DNA of 64,000 nucleotides from Cognaticolwellia sediminilitoris (GCA_002104535.1 NBOG01000006.1:126383-190382), one strand, 5' to 3'. Positions 53,635 through 63,360 are shown, counted from the first letter of the stretch. The notes: generated by a model from the letters alone, not told the origin. Numbers and translations are program-made.

Positions 53635-54291
53635 ATGATTCAGCCAGAAAAAATTATAATAGCTGACGATCACCCATTATTTAGACAAGCTTTATTGGGC
53701 ACGCTAAAACTAAAGTTAACACAAACCCAATGGTTAGAAGCTCAAACAATAGCTGAACTCGAGCAACAACTTAGCGATAATAACGATAGTGATTTATTGC
53801 TACTTGATTTACATATTCCTGGCGCGCATGGCTTTAATACGCTTATTCATGTGCGAAATCACTTCCCGCAAATACCTGTTGTTGTGGTGTCTGCTCATGA
53901 AGATCATGAAACCATACATAAATCGATGGGGTATGGCGCTTCTGGGTTTATTCCAAAATCGACCCCCGTTGAAGATATATATACGGCTATTGGGCAAGTG
54001 CTACTAGGTAATATTTGGACGCCCAAAGAGTATAACTCCTCGCTGCCGATGCAAGACAATAACAACATTGCAGAGCGTGTTGCTAGCTTAACGCAACAAC
54101 AATATCGAATTTTAATGATGTTTGCTCAAGGCATGTTAAATAAGCAAATTGCCTATGATTTAAATGTTTCTGAAGCAACAATTAAAGCGCATGCTACTGC
54201 AATTTTTCGTAAACTTGACGTCCGTAACCGTACACAAGCGGTGATTACTATTGCTCAACTTGATATCGCTGAAGCGCCATTACAAGAGTAA
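53635..54291 (+). CDS. crbR: LuxR-type response regulator, CrbR-like
   Basis: 218 residues from ATG 53635 with AGGAAA upstream; a TTG 27 bases earlier is rejected. Receiver domain about 4-120 with IIIADDHPLF, the phosphoacceptor Asp in LLLLDLHIPG and Lys in GFIPKSTP; a LuxR helix-turn-helix follows (about 150-210, LNKQIAYDLNVSEATIKAHATAIFRKLDVRNRTQAV). It is convergent with a transporter-like hybrid kinase and near an acetate-type symporter, the context of CrbR, which activates acetate-utilisation genes in Vibrio and Shewanella. Confidence 0.8.
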   Translation: MIQPEKIIIADDHPLFRQALLGTLKLKLTQTQWLEAQTIAELEQQLSDNNDSDLLLLDLHIPGAHGFNTLIHVRNHFPQIPVVVVSAHEDHETIHKSMGYGASGFIPKSTPVEDIYTAIGQVLLGNIWTPKEYNSSLPMQDNNNIAERVASLTQQQYRILMMFAQGMLNKQIAYDLNVSEATIKAHATAIFRKLDVRNRTQAVITIAQLDIAEAPLQE

Positions 54292-54323
54292 AAACGGTTA
54301 GTTCAACAACAATACACTTTGCA

Positions 54324-57300
54324 TTACAAGTACTTCGCTTGGAGCTTTTTCGTTAACATCGAACTCATCATCGCTCTCAACTCTGCGGGTTTAATTAATT
54401 TACGCATAAAACCAATATCAGCTGCCAAAGTTTTTTCTTCTAAATCACTGTCAGTAGTGGCGGTAATTAAAATCGCTGGAATATAATGAGGACTGAGCTT
54501 TCTTAATTTAGCGATTAACTTAATACCGTTAAAATTGCTATCCAGTTGATAATCGACCAACAATATTTCAATGTCATTCTTATGCTCATCATAAAGTGAT
54601 ATTGCTTGATGGTATGAGTCTGCGGCTAAGACATTACAGCCCCAAACAGATAAAAGTTCAACCATGCCACTAAGCACATCGGGGTCATTATCGATACACA
54701 TAACGGTGACGTCACTTAAGCCTAAAGTAACCGCAGGCTTAACCACTACTGATTCCTGCTGCGCAAGTGCTTGTTCAACCCCAACCGAAAACTTACAGCC
54801 CATTCCTGCTTGTGACAGCAGTGCTAAAGGATGACCTAATAACTCTGCCAAACTTTGGGTAATATTAAGTCCTAAACCTAAGCCCCCCGCAGAAGTACTT
54901 TGCTGATTATCTAATTGCGTAAACTGCTCGAAAACTAAGGTTTGTTTTTCTTCAGGAATACCCGGGCCATTGTCATACACTTCTATGTTCACTAAGCCTG
55001 CTTTTAACCGTGCACCTAACAACACTTTTCCGGGACTAGCGTAGCGAAAGGCATTGCCAATTAAGTTTTGTAAAATGCGTCGTAATAAATTTCTATCTGA
55101 ACGCAGCCACATAGCGTTAGCTCGCACGCGAAAATCAATACTTTGTTCCACTGCACTGGCTGAAAACTCTTTCGCGAGATCATCAAATAAAGATTTAACC
55201 GAAAATACCGTAATATTAGGTTTTATATTTCCGCTTTCAATGCGGGCGATTTCGGCTAAATCAGCGACGAGATCATTCGCAACCTTTAACGAGTGATCTA
55301 TATTATCCACTTGCCGCTGCTGTGTTTCGGTTAAATCACCTTGGCTCGCTAACGCAGAGGTAAATAAGCGAGCCGCTTCTAAGGGTTGCATTAAGTCATG
55401 GCTGCAAGCTTTTAAATATAAGCTTTTCTTTACATGTGCTTGTTCAGCTTTTTCTCGTGCTAAGGCTAAAGCGTCATTGGTTTGTTCGAGTTTTTTAGTG
55501 CGCTCTAGTACTCGAGTTTCAAGATCTACATTGGCCTCTTTTAAGCCTTTTTCTGCTTCTCGATAGGCGGTGATATCTGAAAACAACATTACAAAGCCGC
55601 CACCGGGTAATGGATTTCCTTCAATGCGTATCACTCGGCCATCGCTATGCTCTCGTTCAGAGCTATGCGGACTTCCGTTGCGTAAATGGTTTAAGCGTTT
55701 ACTGACTTGTTCTTCTACCTTACCGACACCACATAAACCGCGACGTACGTTAAAGCGAATTAAGTCGCTGATAGGACTGCCTTGATACACTAAATCGCTT
55801 GGGTAGTTAAATAAATCGACATATTTTTTATTCCAAGCAACCAAGTTAAGATCACTATCGACGATTGAAATACCTTCACTGGCGTTTTCTATTGCGCTTT
55901 GTAATAAGTCTTGGCTGTATTGTTGTCGCTGGCTTGAGGCTTCTTCCACGAGTACCGCAATTTCATCAAGAGCAATATCACGACCTTCCAAGGCAGAAGA
56001 TAAAACCAGACGTGCAGATGACGCCCCCATGACACTGGCTAAGGTATTTTCAGTATGCTGTAATAATTTTTGGTTATAGGCGACATTATTCATTTCGTCT
56101 TTCACGGTTGCACGATGAAATTGAGCGAAACTGATAGTAGTTTTTTTCTCGCCGACAAAACGCGAGACTAAGAGCTCAATTTCTTGCAAGTTAATTTGTT
56201 TATTGCGCTGTAACTGTAAAGCTTTTGGCGCCTGATATTCCATAAACAACGATGCTTGCATACGCTCTTGTACACTTTGACGGCTGACATGAGAAAGTAA
56301 CCACATTGACAAAATATTGGCAGATAATGACAGTAAACTTGCCATGGTATTAGCGGGCAAAAATCCGCCTTCAAAAGGATTTGGATAAAGGCCAAATTGT
56401 GGGATGAAATTGAGTAACAACCAACAGCCAAAACCAATAACAATACCTGCATACACAGCCGTTAAGGTTGCTCTGCGCCAATAAAATGCGGCAATTAATG
56501 CCGGTGTTAACTGTGCGAAAGCGCCAAACGCGATTTCCCCTAAAGAGCTTAAGGTATCTGGCGAAGCCATTAAAAACACGCCATAGCCAAGTAAAATAAC
56601 AAATAGAACTAAAATTTTACGAATGGTGAGCAGGCGCAAGCGAAAATTATCGTAATCACTGCTTTGGTGTTTATTGGCGCGATATAGCCATGGAAAAACA
56701 ATTTCATTACTTAGCATGGTACTCAAAGCGATAGATGAAATTATCACCATTGAACTCGCTGCAGAAATAGCACCTAAAAAGGCTAACAAGGTTAACCAAG
56801 GCTGTTGTTGATACCATGGCAAGAATAAAACATAGGCATCAGACGGTACGGTATCGCCTAACAACAAATGTCCGGCTAAGCCCAACGGAACAGCAAATAC
56901 AGCAAATATTAATAAGTAAATGGGGAAGATACGACGACTGAGCCAAGTGTCTTTCTCATTTTTTAATTCAACCACCATCACCTGAAATTGCCGAGGTAAA
57001 GATAAAAATGCCGCCATGGTAATGATCAACATAGCGAACATGGACATAATATTTGGGAAATTTAATTGCTGGTCAAGTTGAAGAGTCGCTGATGATCTAC
57101 GCCAAATGTCCATTGGGGAATCGAATAGTACATAAGTAACAAATATACCGACCGCGAGAAAGGCAAATAACTTAACTAAAGATTCAAAAGCAATGGCTAG
57201 CATAACTCCCGGGTGGCGTTCTGTTACATCGATATTGCGAACACCAAAAACAATAGTGAAACCCGCTAAGACTAAACTGACAATTAAACCAAAATGCCAA

Positions 57301-57758
57301 TTGGCTAAACTTTGCTCCGCTTGAAGTTGTTGAAATGAATAGACAATAGCTTTTAATTGCAAGCCGATATAAGGCATGGTGCCAACCAATGCCACAATGG
57401 TGACAAGAATGGCTAATTTATGTGATTTACCGAAACGGGCCGCTAATAAATCAGCGATTGAGGTCAGGTTTAACTTTAAACTCACCCTAATAATGCGTTG
57501 AATAAACGGCCAAGCGAATACAAAGAGTAATATCGGGCCAAGATAAATAGGTAAATGAGAAATAAAATTACTTGAAGCTTGCCCTGTTGTGCCTAAAAAA
57601 CTCCATGACGTGCAATATACACCTAAGGTTAAGGCATAAATTATCGCTTGGCTTTTACGGACTAATTTATGGCGATATTTATCTCCGAGGTAGGCAATTA
57701 AAAACAGCAAACCAATGTAAGCAAAGCTTAAGCCCGCTAATTGCCAATTCGGAAACAT
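54324..57758 (-). CDS. crbS: Hybrid histidine kinase with SSS transporter-like sensor domain, CrbS-like
   Basis: 1144 residues. The first 500 form a sodium:solute-symporter-like region with about 13 membrane helices. Then follow a cytoplasmic helical linker, a PAS domain (AIENASEGISIVDSDLNLVAWNKKYVDLF), coiled coil, HisKA (ACSHDLMQPLEAARLF with the phospho-His), HATPase (NLIGNAFRYASP, DNGPGIPEEK, GGLGLGLNI) and a C-terminal receiver (acceptor Asp in LLVDYQLDS). This is the CrbS/CbrA-type architecture. It likely senses acetate or a related carbon source and phosphorylates CrbR, whose gene ends 32 bases away in convergent orientation. Confidence 0.85.
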   Translation of the reverse strand: MFPNWQLAGLSFAYIGLLFLIAYLGDKYRHKLVRKSQAIIYALTLGVYCTSWSFLGTTGQASSNFISHLPIYLGPILLFVFAWPFIQRIIRVSLKLNLTSIADLLAARFGKSHKLAILVTIVALVGTMPYIGLQLKAIVYSFQQLQAEQSLANWHFGLIVSLVLAGFTIVFGVRNIDVTERHPGVMLAIAFESLVKLFAFLAVGIFVTYVLFDSPMDIWRRSSATLQLDQQLNFPNIMSMFAMLIITMAAFLSLPRQFQVMVVELKNEKDTWLSRRIFPIYLLIFAVFAVPLGLAGHLLLGDTVPSDAYVLFLPWYQQQPWLTLLAFLGAISAASSMVIISSIALSTMLSNEIVFPWLYRANKHQSSDYDNFRLRLLTIRKILVLFVILLGYGVFLMASPDTLSSLGEIAFGAFAQLTPALIAAFYWRRATLTAVYAGIVIGFGCWLLLNFIPQFGLYPNPFEGGFLPANTMASLLSLSANILSMWLLSHVSRQSVQERMQASLFMEYQAPKALQLQRNKQINLQEIELLVSRFVGEKKTTISFAQFHRATVKDEMNNVAYNQKLLQHTENTLASVMGASSARLVLSSALEGRDIALDEIAVLVEEASSQRQQYSQDLLQSAIENASEGISIVDSDLNLVAWNKKYVDLFNYPSDLVYQGSPISDLIRFNVRRGLCGVGKVEEQVSKRLNHLRNGSPHSSEREHSDGRVIRIEGNPLPGGGFVMLFSDITAYREAEKGLKEANVDLETRVLERTKKLEQTNDALALAREKAEQAHVKKSLYLKACSHDLMQPLEAARLFTSALASQGDLTETQQRQVDNIDHSLKVANDLVADLAEIARIESGNIKPNITVFSVKSLFDDLAKEFSASAVEQSIDFRVRANAMWLRSDRNLLRRILQNLIGNAFRYASPGKVLLGARLKAGLVNIEVYDNGPGIPEEKQTLVFEQFTQLDNQQSTSAGGLGLGLNITQSLAELLGHPLALLSQAGMGCKFSVGVEQALAQQESVVVKPAVTLGLSDVTVMCIDNDPDVLSGMVELLSVWGCNVLAADSYHQAISLYDEHKNDIEILLVDYQLDSNFNGIKLIAKLRKLSPHYIPAILITATTDSDLEEKTLAADIGFMRKLIKPAELRAMMSSMLTKKLQAKYL

Positions 57759-57875
57759 AAAATTCTCTATAATTGATTTTAATCGTTTATTCTTTGATTA
57801 TATGGCATTTTTCACACAAGTCATTAACTGCCTTAACACGATTTAAACTTAAGGTATTCGATAGTTAATTCGCTG

Positions 57876-58322
57876 TTAATTATTCGTCTGTGTATAAAAC
57901 TCAGCAATATATTGTCCGCCTTTAATGTTGGCAATAATACGCAGTTTTTGTTTGCCAGTTTTATCAGTCATTTTAGCGCGTAACGGTGTTGAACTTTGCC
58001 AATAATAAGGGCTTTCAATCATACCCAATGGATAAGGATCAGCTTGGTTAGTTTTATCAACTAAAAAAAGTGTTGCACTATCAAGTGGAAAGGTTGAATT
58101 GACCGAGGTTGTACCTGCTTTATCAAAAATGTTAATTTCAAACTCACCTGATTTCAAAATACATTTTTGATTTATCACATCACATTGGCCAAAGGGTACT
58201 AGCTTAAAAAGCCTTGTTTCCTCAGCTTTTGTTTCTAGATAAAAATCTGACGCGATATAGCCACCCAAGATAAGAAATGGCGCCACCATTAAAGCGACTT
58301 TTGTATGACGGTTCATGATCAT
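57876..58322 (-). CDS. Membrane-anchored protein of unknown function
   Basis: 148 residues: one N-terminal membrane helix (about 9-27, ALMVAPFLILGGYIASDFYL) then a periplasmic-type beta-rich domain with a Cys pair (FGQCDVINQKCIL) and a C-terminal KLRIIANIKGGQYIAEFYTQ. No family recognised. It lies upstream of crbS on the same strand, 117 bases away. Confidence 0.65.
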   Translation of the reverse strand: MIMNRHTKVALMVAPFLILGGYIASDFYLETKAEETRLFKLVPFGQCDVINQKCILKSGEFEINIFDKAGTTSVNSTFPLDSATLFLVDKTNQADPYPLGMIESPYYWQSSTPLRAKMTDKTGKQKLRIIANIKGGQYIAEFYTQTNN

Positions 58323-58440
58323 CCTTATTGTTTTTGACTTTACTTATGTATTAAATTTTAAGGTAACTGAGGCGTTTGAGTTTACCGCGACTCTTGATAA
58401 TAAGTTAATGTATTTATAGATAGTACTATTAATAAAACTT

Positions 58441-58464
58441 AAAGGCCCCACATGTGGGGCCTTT
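58441..58464 (-). terminator. Terminator of the DUF4212-symporter operon
   Basis: Perfect 24-bp palindrome AAAGGCCCCACA / TGTGGGGCCTTT just beyond the symporter stop, followed on the minus strand by AAGTTTT. Confidence 0.88.
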
Positions 58465-58496
58465 ATTTCTATGGTATTAAATACCCTTACACTATT

Positions 58497-60236
58497 CTAG
58501 TGGTCGTGTGCTGCTGATACCCCACCGTGTGGAGTACGGAAGTTATCAACCATTTCTTGAATATGTGCTGGAGCAGGACCGGTAACTTTTAATACTGCAA
58601 ACGCGACAGTAAAGTTAACTAATGCACCTACAGAGCCAAAGGCATTTGGTGAGATACCAAAGAACCAGTTAGGTCCCATATCACCTAAAAATGACGTACC
58701 TGGAATAAACATAATACCTTTGTGTTGGAACACATATAGCATAGTTACACCGATACCAGAAATCATACCTGCAACTGCTGCTTTACCGCTCATTTTCTTA
58801 GCAAATATGCCCATCATTAATGCCGGGAATATTGATGAGGCAGCTAATCCAAAGGCTAAAGCAACCGTTCCCGCGGCAAAGCCAGGCGGATTTAAACCAA
58901 GATAACCCGCTACTATAATAGACAATGTCATCACCACTCGACCCGCAAGTAACTCATTTTTCTCAGTCATGTCAGGCGTTAAAATACCTTTCATCAAATC
59001 ATGAGATATAGAGGACGATATCGCTAACAGCAAACCTGCGGCTGTAGACAATGCAGCAGCTAAGCCACCCGCAGCAACTAGCGCGATTACCCAGTTTGGT
59101 AAGTTTGCAATTGCAGGATTCGCCAATACCATAATGTCACGGTCAACTTTTACCATTTCATTCGTTTCTTTATCAGCATTGTATTGGATTTTGCCATCAC
59201 CGTTTTTATCTTCAAATTGTAATAAACCGGTATTTTCCCAATCTTTAAACCATTGTGGGCGTTCAGCATATTCCATATTTTGGCCTGCTGCCGGCTCAAT
59301 AGTATTCATTAAGTTTAAACGAGCCATTGCGCCAACTGCCGGTGCAACTGTATATAACAATGCGATAAAAACTAGAGCATAACCTGCTGATTGACGAGCC
59401 GCTTTTACTGAAGGGACGGTAAAGAAGCGCATAATTACGTGAGGTAAGCCAGCTGTACCGATCATCAATGACATGGTGTAGGCGAACATATTAACGGTGC
59501 CACCCATGTTATCCGTGGTGTACTCTTTAAAGCCTAAGTCTGTTACTACCATGTCTAACTTATCAAGTAAGTAAACACCGCTACCATCAGCTAACGTTGA
59601 GCCTAAACCAAGTTGTGGAATTGGGTTGCCTGTTAGTTGTAGTGAGATAAATACCGCAGGGATGGTGTAGGCGAAAATTAACACACAATATTGTGCGATT
59701 TGCGTGTAAGTAATACCTTTCATACCGCCAAGCACCGCATAAACCCAAACCACAAACATACCGATATAAAGGCCTAAGTCATAATCAACTTCTAAGAAGC
59801 GTGAGAATGCAACACCAACACCTTTCATTTGACCTATGATGTAGGTTAATGAGGCAATAATTAAACAAATAACCGCAACTACACGTGCTGTTTTTGAATA
59901 ATAACGGTCATAAATAAACTCAGGTACAGTAAATTTACCATGCTTACGCATGTAAGGTGCCAGCAACATTGCTAAAAGCACGTAGCCGCCGGTCCAACCC
60001 ATTAGAAATACAGAGCCCCCGTATCCTAAAAAGGAAATCATACCCGCCATTGAAATGAATGACGCAGCACTCATCCAATCGGCACCAATTGCCATACCAT
60101 TTTGCATTGGCGTTACGCCACCACCAGCAACATAAAAGTCACTTGTTGAACCTGCACGCGCCCACCAAGCTATACCGAAATAAACGGCGAAAGAACCGAA
60201 TACTGCAATGTATGTATAGAGCTTTAACTCATCCAT
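58497..60236 (-). CDS. Sodium:solute symporter, acetate-type (VC_2705 subfamily)
   Basis: 579 residues, about 13 membrane helices of the SSS (LeuT-like) fold. Signatures: FYVAGGGVTPMQNGMAIGADWMSAASFISMAG, GGMKGITYTQIAQY and AGLAAALSTAAGLLLAISSSISHDLMK. A loop about 325-360 carries FEDKNGDGKIQYNADK, an EF-hand-like acidic loop. Paired with DUF4212 it matches the symporters controlled by CrbS/CrbR, probably importing acetate or a similar short acid with sodium. Its ATG overlaps the DUF4212 stop by one base. Confidence 0.88.
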   Translation of the reverse strand: MDELKLYTYIAVFGSFAVYFGIAWWARAGSTSDFYVAGGGVTPMQNGMAIGADWMSAASFISMAGMISFLGYGGSVFLMGWTGGYVLLAMLLAPYMRKHGKFTVPEFIYDRYYSKTARVVAVICLIIASLTYIIGQMKGVGVAFSRFLEVDYDLGLYIGMFVVWVYAVLGGMKGITYTQIAQYCVLIFAYTIPAVFISLQLTGNPIPQLGLGSTLADGSGVYLLDKLDMVVTDLGFKEYTTDNMGGTVNMFAYTMSLMIGTAGLPHVIMRFFTVPSVKAARQSAGYALVFIALLYTVAPAVGAMARLNLMNTIEPAAGQNMEYAERPQWFKDWENTGLLQFEDKNGDGKIQYNADKETNEMVKVDRDIMVLANPAIANLPNWVIALVAAGGLAAALSTAAGLLLAISSSISHDLMKGILTPDMTEKNELLAGRVVMTLSIIVAGYLGLNPPGFAAGTVALAFGLAASSIFPALMMGIFAKKMSGKAAVAGMISGIGVTMLYVFQHKGIMFIPGTSFLGDMGPNWFFGISPNAFGSVGALVNFTVAFAVLKVTGPAPAHIQEMVDNFRTPHGGVSAAHDH

Positions 60237-60490
60237 TATGATTCCTCCACGTTATATTTTTTATCAAGATCGTTCATTTTTTTGGTATACCAAAAAATTA
60301 AACCGACAAATGTGTAAATTGAACCTTGTTGTGCAAACCAGAAGCCCAATTTGTATCCACCTAGACGTATTGCATTTAATGGCTCGACCAAAATCAAACC
60401 AAAACCAAATGAAACTACGAACCAAATGGCAAGACATATAAATATTAGGCGCAGATTTTCTGACCAATATGTTTCATTACCTTCCATCAT
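60236..60490 (-). CDS. DUF4212 small membrane subunit of the symporter
   Basis: 84 residues with the DUF4212 pattern: YWSENLRLIFICLAIWFVVSFGFG with one helix, the NAIRLGGYKLGFWFAQQGSIYTFVGLIFWY second helix, and a basic/acidic tail (KKMNDLDKKYN). It always accompanies this class of SSS symporter. Start at the first of two adjacent ATGs, or the second; TAATG coupling to the symporter gene. Confidence 0.9.
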   Translation of the reverse strand: MMEGNETYWSENLRLIFICLAIWFVVSFGFGLILVEPLNAIRLGGYKLGFWFAQQGSIYTFVGLIFWYTKKMNDLDKKYNVEES

Positions 60491-60712
60491 TCTCTCCTAG
60501 CAATTATTCTTATTAAACTTGTTGCTTAATAAGCCCAGCGTTTTTTTGATTTTTATACGCTATATATCAAGCGAGTTAATAACTTCATTTGATATCACCT
60601 GTTGTTTTAAGAGAGGTTGACTATTAATTCGACCAGCTGGAAAACCAATGTTGGATAAATGAATACTTAACCTACTCTACGATACACACTAACAAGCTTT
60701 TTTCAGTGCTGA

Positions 60713-60733
60713 TATTAAACTTTAGTCTAGAAC
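60713..60733 (+). promoter_or_regulatory. Copy of the crbR-upstream motif in the symporter/DUF294 promoter region
   Basis: TATTAAACTTTAGTCTAGAA, differing at only a few bases from the reverse complement of the site at 53556-53577 (shared core TATTARACTTTAGYCTA). It lies 14 bases before the -35 of the DUF294 promoter and about 220 bases upstream of DUF4212 on the other strand. Confidence 0.5.
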
Positions 60734-60746
60734 GTAGGTGAAACAG

Positions 60747-60775
60747 TTGACTTACTTGACGCTATTGCCCTAAAT
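60747..60775 (+). promoter_or_regulatory. Candidate promoter of the DUF294-exonuclease operon
   Basis: TTGACT (60747-60752), 17-base spacer, CTAAAT (60770-60775), 30 bases before the ATG. The -10 is weak, consistent with activation by a factor bound upstream. Confidence 0.5.
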
Positions 60776-60804
60776 ACACTAAAGACTTTAACTCGAGATA
60801 TTGT

Positions 60805-62646
60805 ATGGACTCAGCATTAACCGAAATTAGCGAATTTATCCATATGCTCCCACCAATGGATTTATTGCCTGGCAATGTCATTGAACAAGTCGTAAAAGAA
60901 ATCAGTATTAGTTACGTTCGTCGCGGTCAGTTGCTGCCACCTCAAGGTGTCACAGAAGAAACCCTTTATATTTTGCGCAAAGGAGCATTAAGCTATGTTT
61001 CTGCTACCGGTGAGTTATTAGGTAAGTTTGGTGAAGGTGATATTTGCTCGGTTTTTTGTCAAATTAATACCGAAAACATTAAAGTTAGTGCAGATGAAGA
61101 TACCTTGCTTTACAGTATTAATTACCAAGTTTTTCATCAGATTATAATTGAATACCCTGATGTATTAGCCTTTTTTCAGCAGACCTCTGAGCAACGTCTG
61201 AACAAAAAAATGATACAGGTTAATGAAAACGCGATTTTGAATTCTTCATTACTTAATAGCGGCATTGATAAGTTTTACCATAGCCCGGTTGTGACCGTTA
61301 CATCTACCACAAGCATTCAACAAGCGGCTATATTGATGACCGAGAAAAATTTTTCTTGCTTGGTTATTGCCGACAACGATCAGCCATTAGGTATTGTCAC
61401 TGATAAAGATATTCGCCGCCGGTGTGTTGCACAAGGAATTGCTGCTGACCAACCCGTTAGTAGCATAATGACTGGTGATATGGCGACTATCGACATCAAA
61501 AGTACCGCATATGATGCTTTAATGATGATGACACAAAAACATATTCACCATTTGCCTGTCACCAATAATAGCCAGCTTATCGGTATGGTTACCGTGACAG
61601 ATTTAATGAATAATGAAGGCGAAAATGCCGTTAATATTACCAGTATCATACATAAGGCTAAAACGGTCAGCGAATTAGTAGATATCAGCGTTATGATCCC
61701 TAAATTGCAAATTCGAATGGCTAAATTGGGCACAACCGCTGACCATGTTGGCAAAAGTATTAGTGCGATAACTATGGCGTTTACCATCCGTTTAATTGAA
61801 ATGGCAGAAAAGTTACTAGGCCCCGCGCCAGTAGCTTACGCATGGTTAGCTGCAGGTTCACAAGCTCGACAAGAGCAGTTTGCCCACTCAGATCAAGACA
61901 ATGCTTTAATTATTTCAAATGATATGCAACCTCAGCATAGCTTTTGGTTTAAAGATCTAGCGACCTTTGTTTCTGACGGTCTTGCTGCTTGTGGTTTTAT
62001 ATATTGTCCAGGTGATGTGATGGCGACAAATCCACAATGGTGTCAAACTCAGCATAAATGGCAACAATATTTCTCACAGTGGATTAACAGCCCAGATCCA
62101 AAAGCGTTAATGCACTGTAGTACATTTTTCGATTTAACCACGGTTTACGGTGATAGTCGATTACTTGAAAGCGTACGAGAAACCATGCTAAAAACCACTC
62201 AGCGTAGTACGCTTTTTATTGCTCATTTATCTCGCAATGCTTTAAATTTAAGACCTCCACTAGGTTTTTTCCGTGATTTTGTATTAATTCAAGATGGTGA
62301 AAACAAAGCGACGCTAGACTTAAAGCATAACGGTATTGCGCCAATTGTTGACCTTGCAAGAATTTATGCACTCTCTGAAGGTATTGCTACGGTAAATACC
62401 ATAGAGCGTTTACAACAAGCGGCAGGAACGAAGTCATTAACAAAATCATCAGCGGCTAACTTAATTGATGCTTACGAGTTTTTAAGCATGTTACGTATGG
62501 TGCACCAAGCCAAGAAATTACAACTAGGGCAGCAGCCTAACAACTACTTATCACCGAAAGAAATTTCAAAGCTTGAGCGCGAACACTTAAAAGGTGCTTT
62601 TAAGGTAATTAAAACCCTGCAGGATAGCCGGAAATTAGCACTGTAA
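60805..62646 (+). CDS. cNMP-CBS-DUF294 putative signal-transduction nucleotidyltransferase
   Basis: 613 residues. Domains in order: cyclic-nucleotide-binding-like (about 15-140, RRGQLLPPQGVTEETLYILRKGALSYV), two CBS domains (about 155-280, SPVVTVTSTTSIQQAAILM, GIVTDKDIRRR, HHLPVTNNSQLIGMVTVTDL), the DUF294 nucleotidyltransferase part (about 300-440, WLAAGSQARQEQFAHSDQDNALII with GSxxR and DxD), and a C-terminal DUF294_C helical domain. CBS domains suggest adenylate sensing. It resembles GlnD-like uridylyltransferase folds. In this locus it accompanies the acetate symporter, suggesting post-translational control of carbon uptake (inference). Confidence 0.87.
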   Translation: MDSALTEISEFIHMLPPMDLLPGNVIEQVVKEISISYVRRGQLLPPQGVTEETLYILRKGALSYVSATGELLGKFGEGDICSVFCQINTENIKVSADEDTLLYSINYQVFHQIIIEYPDVLAFFQQTSEQRLNKKMIQVNENAILNSSLLNSGIDKFYHSPVVTVTSTTSIQQAAILMTEKNFSCLVIADNDQPLGIVTDKDIRRRCVAQGIAADQPVSSIMTGDMATIDIKSTAYDALMMMTQKHIHHLPVTNNSQLIGMVTVTDLMNNEGENAVNITSIIHKAKTVSELVDISVMIPKLQIRMAKLGTTADHVGKSISAITMAFTIRLIEMAEKLLGPAPVAYAWLAAGSQARQEQFAHSDQDNALIISNDMQPQHSFWFKDLATFVSDGLAACGFIYCPGDVMATNPQWCQTQHKWQQYFSQWINSPDPKALMHCSTFFDLTTVYGDSRLLESVRETMLKTTQRSTLFIAHLSRNALNLRPPLGFFRDFVLIQDGENKATLDLKHNGIAPIVDLARIYALSEGIATVNTIERLQQAAGTKSLTKSSAANLIDAYEFLSMLRMVHQAKKLQLGQQPNNYLSPKEISKLEREHLKGAFKVIKTLQDSRKLAL

Positions 62647-62658
62647 TGAAAATATACA

Positions 62659-63360
62659 ATGATGATTAATCACCATATACTTACACGTTGGTTGGTAGGT
62701 TACGAAGCCCAACGAAAACGCATGCTAAAACGCGCACCTAGCGGACCATTACGAGATTTTTTGTCTGTGCCTTTTCCGACGCTTAACACTCGATTTGAGC
62801 AAATTCCCTTTTTGGCAGTAGATTTTGAAACAACCGGTTTAGATGCTGTTAAAGACAAGTTACTCAGTGTGGGTTGTGTAGACTTACAACATCAACAAAT
62901 AACATTGGCCAGTTGTTATCACGAAGTTATTCATACTCAAGGCAGTTTAGAGGCTAATAACGTAACTATTCATCAAATTACTGATGATCAAAAAGACCAA
63001 GGCAAACCGTTAGCTGAAGTTGTTGAGCAATTATTAAATCGCCTTGCCGGCAAAGTAATGCTGGTACATTTTGCCCGCATTGAACGTCAGTTTTTACGAC
63101 AAGCTTGTCTTGAACTTTATGGCATGTCACCACCATTGCCGATAGTAGACACCTTAGTGGTAGCTAAAAGAAACCTTGATAAAAGAGATGTTGCGTACGA
63201 CCCCTCTGAGTTGAGGCTTTCGGCCCTGAGGGCAAAATATGGTTTACCTGAACACTATGCACATAATGCACTTAATGACGCGATTGCGACAGCTGAGTTA
63301 TTGTTGGCACAAGTGTGTGATGGCGGTGAAAACCTGGAGCTACAGCAGCTGATTTTATGA
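62659..63360 (+). CDS. DnaQ-like 3'-5' exonuclease (DEDDh)
   Basis: 233 residues. ExoI motif AVDFETTGLDAVKDKLLSVG, ExoII region LVHFARIERQFLRQA, and ExoIII HNALNDAIATAELL (DEDDh His and Asp). The short form resembles RNase T/PolC-type single-domain exonucleases annotated as DNA polymerase III epsilon-like. It lies 12 bases after the DUF294 gene, a pairing conserved beside acetate symporters in Vibrio and Shewanella as I recall. An ATG ATG start is chosen. Confidence 0.85.
   Translation: MMINHHILTRWLVGYEAQRKRMLKRAPSGPLRDFLSVPFPTLNTRFEQIPFLAVDFETTGLDAVKDKLLSVGCVDLQHQQITLASCYHEVIHTQGSLEANNVTIHQITDDQKDQGKPLAEVVEQLLNRLAGKVMLVHFARIERQFLRQACLELYGMSPPLPIVDTLVVAKRNLDKRDVAYDPSELRLSALRAKYGLPEHYAHNALNDAIATAELLLAQVCDGGENLELQQLIL

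Noticed and set aside
60779-60793. CACTAAAGACTTTAACT as a third copy of the crbR-associated motif
   Set aside because: Only the ACTTTA centre matches; the flanks do not align, so it is not counted as a site.
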